64,000 nt of DNA from JACCTU01 sp963788055 (lineage in GTDB: Bacteria > Actinomycetota > Thermoleophilia > Gaiellales > Gaiellaceae). The stretch covers positions 806,001 to 870,000 of the forward strand of contig CAWBFA010000005.1 of NCBI GenBank assembly GCA_963788055.1, written 5' to 3'. This document shows, in pieces, positions 9,386 through 17,700 of the stretch (positions are counted from its first letter, which is position 1; every line of letters begins with the position of its first letter). The notes under the pieces were generated by a model. The model did not search any database. It was not told the origin of the DNA and saw only the letters and a list, made by a program, of their open reading frames with translations. Position numbers and translations under genes: made by a program.

Positions 9386-10543
9386 ATGAGCAAGCAGTCA
9401 GCCCGCCGTGACGTTCTGATCGTGAGCTGGGGCGGCGGAGGGAACCTGCCGCCGCTCCTCGCCGCGGGCAAGCTGCTCGCCGCTTGCGACCGCCGTGTCT
9501 CCGTTCTCGCTTCGGCCGCCACACGTCAGCCGATCCTGGACGCGGGCTTCGATGTCGTCGGCTACCGACGCGGGCGCGACCCCGACATGCACACGCCGTT
9601 CGAGGAGCAGGCCGCCCAGCTCATGGCCACCGCCGCTGGGCCTGAGATCGCCCTCGACGTGTGCGACGTCGTGGCGGAGCTGAGGCCCGAGCTGATGATC
9701 GTCGACTGCATGCTGCCCGCCGGGATCGCGGCCGGCGAATCGACCGGCACTCCCACCGTCTCGCTCGTGCACTTCCCGTACGGGCTCGCGAGAACGCAGA
9801 TGCTGCGCGGCGCCGGCGCCTGGACGACCGATCGTCCTCAGCTCAACATCACTCGCAGCGCCCTCGGCTTGCAGCCCGTGAGAGACGACCTCGCTGCCTG
9901 GGAATCAGCCGAGCTGCTCTTGGTGACCGTCCCGAAGTGGTTCGATCTCGCCACGGACTATCCAGCCAACGTCGTCCATGCCGGGCCGCTTGGCGTGACC
10001 CGGGCGCCGCACGACGGAAGCATCCCTGACGGGCGACCGCTCGTTCTCCTCAGCTTCAGCACGACCGTGATGCAGGGCCAAGTGGCCCTCATCCAGCGAG
10101 TCTGCGACGCGATCGCTGGTCAGGGAATGGACGCGATCCTCACCTTGGGACCCGCGGTGAGCGCTGAGGCGATCCGCGTCCCACGCAGTATCGAGACGGT
10201 TCCGTACGCCGACCACGATCAGCTGCTCTCGCGCTGCGCAGCGCTCATCACCCACGGCGGGCTGGGGACGACGCTCCGAGCTCTCGCCCACGGTACGCCC
10301 ATGCTCCTGCTGCCGCTTGGACGCGACCAGCAGTTCAACGCCGAACGCGTCGTCGCGTTCGGTGCCGGCATCCGCCTGCCGGTCGAGGCGTCGCCTGATG
10401 AAATCTCCTCCGCTCTCGTCGAGCTGCTCGCTCAACCGCGGTTCAAAGAAGCCGCCGACCGCGCAGCCGAGGCAATCGAGGCCGACAGGCCCGACGACAC
10501 GGCGACCGAGGCGCTCCTCGGTCTCGCACCGCTCGCCACGTGA
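9386..10543 (+). CDS. GT1-family glycosyltransferase (MGT type)
   Basis: A 385-aa GT-B glycosyltransferase. The N-terminal acceptor half begins VLIVSWGGGGNLPPLLAAG, with the GN(x)nP motif seen in macrolide glycosyltransferases. The C-terminal nucleotide-sugar half holds ALITHGGLGTTLRALAHGTP and LPLGRDQQFNAERV, the usual HGG and DQ positions that bind the sugar donor. These enzymes glycosylate small lipophilic acceptors. It forms a probable pair with the upstream methyltransferase. Confidence 0.9.
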   Translation: MSKQSARRDVLIVSWGGGGNLPPLLAAGKLLAACDRRVSVLASAATRQPILDAGFDVVGYRRGRDPDMHTPFEEQAAQLMATAAGPEIALDVCDVVAELRPELMIVDCMLPAGIAAGESTGTPTVSLVHFPYGLARTQMLRGAGAWTTDRPQLNITRSALGLQPVRDDLAAWESAELLLVTVPKWFDLATDYPANVVHAGPLGVTRAPHDGSIPDGRPLVLLSFSTTVMQGQVALIQRVCDAIAGQGMDAILTLGPAVSAEAIRVPRSIETVPYADHDQLLSRCAALITHGGLGTTLRALAHGTPMLLLPLGRDQQFNAERVVAFGAGIRLPVEASPDEISSALVELLAQPRFKEAADRAAEAIEADRPDDTATEALLGLAPLAT

Positions 10544-10666
10544 GACCCATCTTGTCCAGCGCACGCAGGCGTTCGTGTCGAAGCCGTGGCAGCAAGTTAG
10601 GACCAACCCCGCGCTGTTCCTCTCGACAACGGCGCTACTGGAGCGGCTTAGACCGATGTCGGCCCG

Positions 10667-11107
10667 TCAGCTCGGCGGCCGGTCGCCGATCCAGTAGCGC
10701 GGGCCGGGGCCGAAGCGGCGGGCGCGGTCCTTGGGGTTGGCGAGCTTGCAGCGGTCGAGCGAGAGGCAACCGCAGCCGATGCACTCGGTAAGCCCGAGTT
10801 TGAGGCGCTCGAGCTCGGCGATGCGCTCGTCGATCCTCGACGTCCACGTGGCTGAGAGACGCGACCAGTCGCGACGGGTGGGCGCCTGGTGGGGAGGAAG
10901 CTTGGCGAGCTCGGCACCGATCTCCTCGAGGGTCAGCCCGATGCGCTGGGCGAAGACGATGAAGGCGATCCTGCGGAGCACGGGCCGCGGGTAGCGGCGG
11001 TGGCCCAACCCGGGCCGCTCGGAGCTGATCAGGCCTCGCTGCTCGTAGAAGCGAAGCGCTGAGGACGCCACGCCGCTGCGGCGTGCGACTTCGCCGATCG
11101 TGAGCAC
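10667..11107 (-). CDS. soxR: Redox-sensitive transcriptional regulator SoxR
   Basis: A 146-aa MerR-family protein. The N-terminal winged helix is LTIGEVARRSGVASSALRFYE with ERPGLGHRRYPRPVLRR, and the middle forms the dimerisation helix. The C-terminal CIGCGCLSLDRC has the C-x2-C-x-C-x5-C spacing that holds the SoxR [2Fe-2S] cluster, which responds to redox-cycling compounds. It is divergent from a luciferase-domain gene, and the shared intergenic region holds a MerR-type promoter pointing at that gene. Confidence 0.93.
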   Translation of the reverse strand: MLTIGEVARRSGVASSALRFYEQRGLISSERPGLGHRRYPRPVLRRIAFIVFAQRIGLTLEEIGAELAKLPPHQAPTRRDWSRLSATWTSRIDERIAELERLKLGLTECIGCGCLSLDRCKLANPKDRARRFGPGPRYWIGDRPPS

Positions 11108-11141
11108 GTTGGACAGAGCCGGAGATGGGGTGCGTTGAGAT

Positions 11142-11172
11142 TTGACTTCAAGCTCACTTTAACTTGTAACCT
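11142..11172 (+). promoter_or_regulatory. SoxR-type promoter with 19-bp spacer and dyad operator
   Basis: A -35 box TTGACT (11142-11147) and a -10 box TAACCT (11167-11172) are separated by 19 bp, the over-long spacer typical of MerR-family activated promoters. Within it sits the near-dyad TTCAAGctcaCTTTAA (11147-11162), resembling SoxR boxes. It points at the gene starting at 11210. Confidence 0.65.
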
Positions 11173-11209
11173 GGCCCGAGTCACGTCTGAGACCTGCGAG
11201 GAGGCAGTC

Positions 11210-11554
11210 ATGACCAAGGGACAGACGGCGAGCGAGCAGATCGTCGAGGAGGTCACCTCCTGGCCGGGCGTCGAGGCCGGCCCGGGCCGGCGGGGCGAAT
11301 TCGCGTTCAAGGTGGGCAGACGGGAGATCGGACACCTACACGGCGACCGCGCTGCCCACTTTGCTTTCCCGAAGCCGATCTGGGCCGACCTCAAAGATGA
11401 AGGGCGGATCGTGCCCCACCCGGTCTTCCCGGACTCCCAGGGGCCGGCCGCGCGCAGCATCGAGAACGAGGCCGACGTGCGCGACGTGATCGCGCTGTTG
11501 CGGATCAACTACGAGCGCGTCGTCGCACGCCACGGTTTGGCGACCAGCACCTGA
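11210..11554 (+). CDS. Luciferase-domain (DUF5519) protein, probable SoxR target
   Basis: A 114-aa protein matching the small luciferase-domain/DUF5519 family: EEVTSWPGVEAGPGRRGEFAFKVG, GHLHGDRAAHFAFPK and a C-terminal ALLRINYERV. Members carry alpha- or beta-phospholipid-hydroperoxide-like or unknown functions; no light emission should be assumed. Start ATG 11210 follows gaggaggcagtc. Its promoter overlaps a SoxR-like operator next to divergent soxR, so redox-cycling compounds probably induce it. Confidence 0.8.
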   Translation: MTKGQTASEQIVEEVTSWPGVEAGPGRRGEFAFKVGRREIGHLHGDRAAHFAFPKPIWADLKDEGRIVPHPVFPDSQGPAARSIENEADVRDVIALLRINYERVVARHGLATST

Positions 11555-11561
11555 TCCTGCC

Positions 11562-11990
11562 GTGACGCGCCTCGTCGGGATCAACCACGTGGCACTCGAG
11601 GTGGGCGACGTCGATGAAGCGCTTGCCTTCTACGGCCAGTTCTTCGAGTTCACTCTGCGTGGCCGCGCGCACGGCGCTGCCTTCATCGACATCGGCGACC
11701 AGTTCATCGCGCTCATGCAGGGCCGCGCCGGGTCCCCGGATGGGGCCCGCCATTTCGGGCTCGTGGTCGACGACAAGGCAGCGACACGGCGTGCTCTCGA
11801 GTCGGCGGGTGTAGAGATTCGCCCCGGCCGCGGGCTCGACTTCCTCGACCCGTGGGGCAACTACGTCCAGGTCGTTCAGTACGACGAGGTGCAGTTCACG
11901 AAAGCCGATCGGGTGTTGCAAGGCATGGGACTCGCCCTCGGCAAGAGCGAGCAGGCCCTTGCCGAGCTGCGATCCAAGGGCCTCGCGTAG
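11562..11990 (+). CDS. VOC (glyoxalase/bleomycin resistance) family protein
   Basis: A 142-aa single VOC domain: INHVALEVGDVDEALAFYGQFFEF at the N-terminus and RGLDFLDPWGNYVQVVQYDE at the end, where the metal ligands normally sit (His8 and Glu positions). It starts at GTG seven bases after the upstream gene and precedes a second VOC gene with overlapping start, so it belongs to the SoxR-adjacent transcript. Confidence 0.87.
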   Translation: MTRLVGINHVALEVGDVDEALAFYGQFFEFTLRGRAHGAAFIDIGDQFIALMQGRAGSPDGARHFGLVVDDKAATRRALESAGVEIRPGRGLDFLDPWGNYVQVVQYDEVQFTKADRVLQGMGLALGKSEQALAELRSKGLA

Positions 11991-11992
11991 TG

Positions 11993-12424
11993 GTGCCTAC
12001 GATCACGCCGCACATCGTTGTCCGAGGCGCGGCCGACGCTGCGGAATGGTATGTGCGTGCACTCGGCGCGGAAGAGCGCAGCCGGGTACCGCTCCCGGAC
12101 GGGAAGCTCCTGAGCGTCGAGCTGCGCTTCGGCGATTCCACTGTGAGGCTCGCCGACGAGTTCCTCGAGCTGGACGTCCTCTCGCCCCAGGCGATCGGCG
12201 GGACGGCGGTCGTCCTCCACCTCTCGACAGACGACGCCGACACGCTCTGGCAGCGCGCGCTCGATGCCGGCGCCGAGGTGATCCACCCGCTCGAGGACCA
12301 GTTCTGGGGCAACCGGCAAGGGCAGATCGCTGATCCGTTCGGCCACCGCTGGAACCTCGCCCAGCCTTTGCGCGACGTTCCGCCTGACGAGCTTGCCCGC
12401 GCCGCTGCAGCCGCGTTCAGCTGA
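11993..12424 (+). CDS. VOC family protein, second copy
   Basis: A 143-aa VOC protein in the PhnB-like subgroup: ITPHIVVRGAADAAEWYVRALGAEE, then DADTLWQRALDAGAEVIHPLEDQFWG and DPFGHRWNLAQP. The start is GTG 11993, or GTG 11990 overlapping the previous TAG. It is not closely similar to its upstream neighbour, so it is not a recent duplicate. Substrate unknown; probably co-transcribed from the SoxR-type promoter. Confidence 0.87.
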   Translation: MPTITPHIVVRGAADAAEWYVRALGAEERSRVPLPDGKLLSVELRFGDSTVRLADEFLELDVLSPQAIGGTAVVLHLSTDDADTLWQRALDAGAEVIHPLEDQFWGNRQGQIADPFGHRWNLAQPLRDVPPDELARAAAAAFS

Positions 12425-12510
12425 TCAAGCTGAGAACGCGGTCGCGGAGGTAGCCGCGCACGGATCTGTGAAAGGGTTCGGAGGACAAGCTCGAAAAGGA
12501 GGTCGCGCGC

Positions 12511-13227
12511 ATGTCCGCCGTTTCCGCGCATCCCGTTCGCGTCGAGGGCAGACTCGACCCCGAGCTCAGCCGCTGGCTCTGGCTCGTCAAGTGGCTGCTC
12601 GCGATCCCGCACTTCATCGTGCTCTTCTTCCTCTTGATCGCCTTCGTTCTGCTGACGATCGTCGCCTTCTTCGCGATCCTTTTCACCGGGCGATACCCGC
12701 GCTCGATCTTCGACTTCAACCTCGGTGTGCTGCGTTGGGCGTGGCGGGTCGACTTCTACTCATACGGCGCGCTCGGGACCGATCGTTATCCGCCCTTCAC
12801 GCTCGCGCCCGCGACCGACTACCCGGCGAGCATCGAGGTGCAGTACCCGGAGCAGCTGTCGCGGGGGCTCGTCCTCGTGAAGTGGTGGCTGCTCGCCATC
12901 CCGCACTACCTCCTCCTCGGCGTCTTCCTCGGCGGGGGCTGGTTTGCGTGGAACAGCGGCTGGGACCGCGACGGTGAACACTGGCGCGGAGGCAGCTCGC
13001 CCGGACTGATCGCGCTCCTGGTCCTCTTCGCCGCGATCGCGCTGCTCTTTACGACGCGCTACCCGCGCGGGATCTTCGACTTCGTCATGGGCCTGAATCG
13101 GTGGGTGTTCCGCGTTGGCGCGTACGCCGCCCTGATGACTGACGTCTATCCCCCCTTCCGGCTCGACCAGGGAGGGGAAGAGCCAGGAGCCTCCGCGCCC
13201 GAAGACAGACCCGCGGCGTCGGCATAG
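12511..13227 (+). CDS. DUF4389 membrane protein
   Basis: A 238-aa membrane protein with two copies of the DUF4389 pattern: RLDPELSRWLWLVKWLLAIPHF...TGRYPRSIFDFNLGVLRW and QLSRGLVLVKWWLLAIPHY...TTRYPRGIFDFVMGLNRW, each followed by a YPPF(T/R)L motif. About four transmembrane segments are predicted by eye. The function of the family is unknown. Start ATG 12511 follows aaaaggaggtcgcgc. Confidence 0.88.
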   Translation: MSAVSAHPVRVEGRLDPELSRWLWLVKWLLAIPHFIVLFFLLIAFVLLTIVAFFAILFTGRYPRSIFDFNLGVLRWAWRVDFYSYGALGTDRYPPFTLAPATDYPASIEVQYPEQLSRGLVLVKWWLLAIPHYLLLGVFLGGGWFAWNSGWDRDGEHWRGGSSPGLIALLVLFAAIALLFTTRYPRGIFDFVMGLNRWVFRVGAYAALMTDVYPPFRLDQGGEEPGASAPEDRPAASA

Positions 13228-13283
13228 CGCGCACGACGCAGAGCCCCTGACTCGGCTCGAATGGATGCTTTGCTTGGCGCTCG

Positions 13284-13309
13284 GGAATAGCAGCCCGGAA
13301 TAGCAGCCC
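13284..13309 (+). repeat. 13-bp tandem duplication upstream of a methyltransferase
   Basis: ggaatagcagccc is repeated twice without a gap, ending five bases before the next start codon. It displaces any normal ribosome binding site. Confidence 0.6.
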
Positions 13310-13313
13310 GGCC

Positions 13314-14102
13314 ATGACTGATTACGTTCACGGTTACGGAACGCCGGAGCAGGAGCGGCTCGTGGAGCAGGCTGAGCACTGGCGGCACCGGCTGATTCGC
13401 GACGGCACCACGCTCGAGCCGGGAACGCGTTTGCTCGAGGTCGGCTGTGGTGTGGGCGCGGTCCTGGCAGTGCTCGGGCAGGAGTACCCGGGTGTCAAGC
13501 TGTTCGGTGTCGACATCGAACAGAAGCAACTCGACTTCGCTCGCGGACACCTCGAGCGGGCCGGCGTCGAGGCAACCTTGCGTCAGGCGGATGCGCTCGC
13601 GCTTCCGTTCGCGGATGAGTCGTTCGACCACGTCTGGATGATGTGGCTGCTCGAGCACGTCGCCGACCCGCCTGCAGCGCTCCGCGAGGCCAGGCGTGTG
13701 CTCGTGCCCGAAGGTCGGATCACTGCGATCGAGGTCGACTATTCGACCTGCCGTGCAGAGCCGTCAACGCCCGACCTCGAGGCGCTCATTCGCGCGATGG
13801 TGCAGGGGATGGCGGCCTCAGGCTGGAGCGACGCCGGCACCCTGCTCCCGGGCTGGCTCCGCGAAGCCGGATTTCGCGCGGTCGAGGAGGGCGAGCGGCC
13901 CTTCTGGTGGAGAGACGACGACCTGTCCGGCCAAGCGCGTTATGCCGCTGACGTGATGGAGAGCGCGCTGCCTGCGCTCGCACGACTACCGGGCGCCGAT
14001 CAGGAAGAGCTGCGAGCGGGACTGCAGGACCTACGCAATCTCCCAACGCGGCCCGACGCAGGCCTCGGCTGGGTCGTCCACAAGTCCACTGCCGTGCGGT
14101 AG
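13314..14102 (+). CDS. Class I SAM-dependent methyltransferase
   Basis: A 262-aa methyltransferase. Motif I is TRLLEVGCGVGAVLAVLG, followed by the acidic strand end LFGVDIEQKQ, then RQADALALPFADESFDHVWMMWLLEHVADP, typical of the UbiE/Methyltransf_25 type. Start ATG 13314 gives MTDYVHGYGTPEQERLVEQA, a frequent N-terminus in this group. Substrate unknown. Confidence 0.88.
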   Translation: MTDYVHGYGTPEQERLVEQAEHWRHRLIRDGTTLEPGTRLLEVGCGVGAVLAVLGQEYPGVKLFGVDIEQKQLDFARGHLERAGVEATLRQADALALPFADESFDHVWMMWLLEHVADPPAALREARRVLVPEGRITAIEVDYSTCRAEPSTPDLEALIRAMVQGMAASGWSDAGTLLPGWLREAGFRAVEEGERPFWWRDDDLSGQARYAADVMESALPALARLPGADQEELRAGLQDLRNLPTRPDAGLGWVVHKSTAVR

Positions 14103-14292
14103 ATCCCGGGGAACGATGCAGGGCCGTCCGCTTAGGTGTCGACCCTGCAGCATTCGATCCGGAACACCTGACCTCAGCAGACGTCCGTCACCGCGTTGCT
14201 CGCCTCCGAGGTGTTGCCCGGCGGATCCTGCCGCTCGAGCGGTCGCTGCATCTCGATCGGAGCAGGAGCTCCAGGCATCGATCCTCGGACAC

Positions 14293-14545
14293 CCGATGCT
14301 CCTAAAGGTTGCGAACGACGTCTACATCTGGGGCTTCTGGCCGGTGCTGGCTGCCGCCGGCGTCTACTTGTACGTCGATCCCGACCTCGTCGACACGATT
14401 CAGGCCTACGCGCTCTTACAGTCATCGTTACGGCCAACCACTACGGGATCGACGTGGTGGTCGCGGGTGCGGTCGCGCTGACGGCACTCGCCCTCGCTCG
14501 GGTCTTGCCGCCCGGCACGCGGGCGAGCGGCGTCGGAGGGCGGAG
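14293..14545 (+). pseudogene. Remnant of a PAP2-family membrane phosphatase with internal deletion
   Basis: Two pieces of one family sit back to back in different frames. Bases 14293 to about 14415 read DVYIWGFWPVLAAAGVYLYV, like the first part of actinobacterial PAP2 membrane proteins. From about 14416 the adjacent frame reads LTVIVTANHYGIDVVVAGAV, the last catalytic block (H and D) of the same family. The middle, including the SxxxH-type motif, is missing. This appears to be a deletion remnant. The rest of 14103-14650 shows no gene. Confidence 0.5.
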
Positions 14546-14606
14546 TCGGTCACTCGATGACGGGGCCTTGCGATGGCGGGTGGCTCGCGGCCGGCGAGGA
14601 GCCAGC

Positions 14607-14640
14607 GTTGAGCCCGCGAAAGCGGCGACCTTGTCCGGTT
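14607..14640 (+). repeat. Partial copy of the 7348-7387 hairpin repeat
   Basis: Bases 14607-14640 match 7357-7389 with a few substitutions and indels (shared gttgagcccgcgaa and ttgtccggtt). It lacks the left outer arm, so it cannot form the full hairpin. Confidence 0.55.
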
Positions 14641-14662
14641 GCAGGCCATGGCGGTTATGCGT

Positions 14663-14695
14663 CTGAAACCACACTGAAACGTCGGCTGGTTACAC
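14663..14695 (+). promoter_or_regulatory. Candidate SARP operator and promoter of the kinase gene
   Basis: Two perfect heptamers CTGAAAC at 14663-14669 and 14674-14680 are 11 bp apart start to start. About eight bases later is a possible -10 (gttaca/tacaca, 14689-14695). This is the layout of SARP-dependent promoters, where direct heptamers replace the -35 box. The identical pair occurs upstream of the SARP-adjacent gene at 21012. Confidence 0.6.
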
Positions 14696-14751
14696 AACCT
14701 TCGCGAAAAGTCCTACCTTTCGGGTCAGGCCTCAAGAGTGAGGATGCGCAC

Positions 14752-17700
14752 ATGCAAGTGAGTGACGACTCGCGGGTCGGCACCGAGCTCGCCGGCTATC
14801 GGATCGAGTCGCTGCTGGGCTGGGGAGGCATGAGCGTGGTCTACCTGGCTGAGGATTTGAGGCTCAAGCGGAAGGTTGCGCTGAAGCTGCTGGCTGCCGG
14901 CCTCGCCGAGGACGAATCGTTCCGTGACCGCTTCCTACGCGAGTCGGAGCTGGCCGCGTCGATCGACCATCCGAACATCGTCCCGATCTACGAGGCCGGG
15001 ACGACCGAGGACCTGCTCTTCATCGCCATGCGCTACGTCGAGGGGAGCGACCTGAAGGAGGGTTTGCAGCGCGACCGCCTCGACCCGGCGGAGGCGATCG
15101 GCATCCTCACGCAGCTCGCGAGCGCCCTGGACGCGGCCCACGCGCGCGGTCTCGTGCATCGCGACGTGAAGCCTTCCAACGTGCTGCTCGACACGGGCGC
15201 CCGCCCGGATGGCTCCGACCACGTCTACCTTGCGGACTTCGGCTTGACGAGGCGGGTCTCAGAGGAGACCGGAATCGGCGACGACGGCGCTCTCATGGGC
15301 ACGATCGACTACGTCGCGCCCGAGCAGATCGCCGGAGACCAGATCGACGGACGGGCGGACATCTACTCGCTCGGCTGCCTGCTGTACGAGTGCCTCGTCG
15401 GGGAGCCTCCGTTTCGGCGTGACTCGGATCTCGCCGTCGTGTTCGCGCACCTCGAGGCGGAACCGCCGGCTCCGAGCGAACAACGGCCGGAGTTGCCGGC
15501 CGCGCTCGATGCCGTGATCGCCAGGGCGCTCGCCAAGGAGCCAGCGCAGCGCTATCCCAGCTGCCGGGAGTTCGCCCGGGCGGCGCTCGCGGTCGCGGTC
15601 GACGAGGCGAGCCGCGTGCTCGTCGACGTCGCCTCGCGTGCCGCCGCCGGGAGAAGCGACCTGAGCGAAGTCGAGGCCGAGCTTGCAGGCAAGGTGATCG
15701 ACCTCCAGCTCGTGCGCGAGCAGGCGCGGGCACTCACGGCCTCGGTCATTCCGGCCCGCGTGGTGATCGAGGGAGTCTGCCCGTTCAAAGGCCTGGGGAG
15801 CTTCGAGCCGATCGACGCCGACTACTTCTTCGGCCGCGAGCGGCTCGTCGCGGAGCTCGTCGCGCGCCTCGTCGGCGCCGGCTTCCTCGGCATCGTCGGC
15901 CCGTCGGGCAGCGGCAAGTCGTCGGTCCTGCGCGCGGGTCTCATCCCGGCCCTCGCCGATGGGGTGCTGCCGGGCAGCGGTGGCTGGCGGCGGTGGCTGC
16001 TGCGTCCCGGCGAGAGCCCGCTGGACGCGCTTCGCTCCGTGCTCATGTCGGGCGCGAAGGATCCTCTGGCGGAGGCCCTCGACGCGCTGCCCTCCGGCGC
16101 ACGCCTCCTTCTTGCCGTCGACCAGCTCGAGGAGCTGTTCACTGCCTGCCGTTCCGAATCCGAGCGCGCAGCATTCGCCGACACGCTCTCCCGCGCGGCT
16201 GCCGATCCGGAGGGTCGGGCGGTCGTCGTGGTCGCGCTGCGCGCCGACTTCTACGGCCGCTTCGCTGCGTACCCGGGCCTAGCGGAGCTGCTGGGGTCGA
16301 ACCACGTGCTCGTCGGGCCAATGCAGGCCTCGGAGCTGCGGCGCGCCGTCGAGCTGCCCGCCGGCCGGGTGGGGCTACGGGTGGAGCCGGAGTTGACCGA
16401 CGCGTTGGTCGACGACGTGGAGGGCGAGCCGGGCGCGCTGCCGCTGCTGTCCACCGCTCTCCTCGAGCTCTGGCAGAAGCGGCAAGGTGGCGCGCTCACG
16501 CTGGCTGCCTACCGCGAGTCCGGCGGCGTCCACGGCGCCGTCGCACGGCTGGCCGAGGGCACCTACGCTCGCATCCCCGAGACGCGCAGGCAGCTCGTGC
16601 GCGCCGTCATGCTCCGCCTGGTCGGCGAGGGCGAAGGCAACGCGCCCGTGGGCCGCCGCGCGCCACTCGCCGAACTCGACCTGGAGCGCAACGCTGACGT
16701 CGCGGACGTGCTCGAGACGCTGGCAGACAGCCGCCTCGTCACGGTCGGCGAGGGCTCCGTCGAAGTCGCTCACGAGGCGCTGCTGCGCGAGTGGCCGCGC
16801 TTACGTGAGTGGATCGAATCGGACGCCGAAGGACGCAGGCTTCGCCGTAACATCACCCGGGCGGCGACCGACTGGGACGCGGCAGGGCGCGATCAAGGCG
16901 AGCTCTACCGCGGTGCGCGGCTCGCCGCCGCCCTCGACTGGAGCACCGACCACGCCTTCGAGCTCAACGAGGTCGAGCGCGCGTTCGTAAGCGACAGCCG
17001 GGATACCTCAGAGCAAGAGACGAAGAGGGCCCGGCGGACGAACCGCCGGCTTCGCGGGCTGCTCGCCGGGGTCGCAGTCCTACTCGCGGCAGCCGTCGCG
17101 GGTGGGGTGTTCGCGGCCGTCCAGCGCGGCGAAGCGCGCGACGCGGAGACGGCCCAGCTCGCCCAGCGCCTCGGCGCGCAGGCGCTCGTCGAGGAGGAAC
17201 TCGATCTCTCGCTCCTGCTCGCACGCCAGGCGATCGCGATTGACGACACGCCCCAAACCCGCGGCTACCTCCTCGCCAAGCTCTTGGGCGCTCGCGCGGT
17301 CGGGATCATGCATGCCCGTAGCCAGACCGGCCTCCTCCGGGGGATCTCCGTGAGTCCCGACGCGAGGACGCTCGCGGTCGCCGACTCCGTCGGACTGCTG
17401 CTCTTCGACACCCGGACCTTCGAGCAGATCGGCGAGCTGGTCGAGGCGCCGAGCGGATACGTCGCCGACCTCGACGACCCGGGTTTCCCCGACGTCGAGT
17501 ACAGCCCGGACGGCGAAACGCTCGCGTTGGGTGGGCCCGGATACATTCGCCTGATCGATGCGCGCACACGGGAGGTGCTGGCCCACACGTACTCCGGTTT
17601 CGCCGCACGCCTCGCGTTCACGAGGGACGGATCTCGGCTCGTCGCGCTGCGAACTCCGCCCCTGGGGGTCCTTAACGCTCGGATCACAATCCAGGACGCG

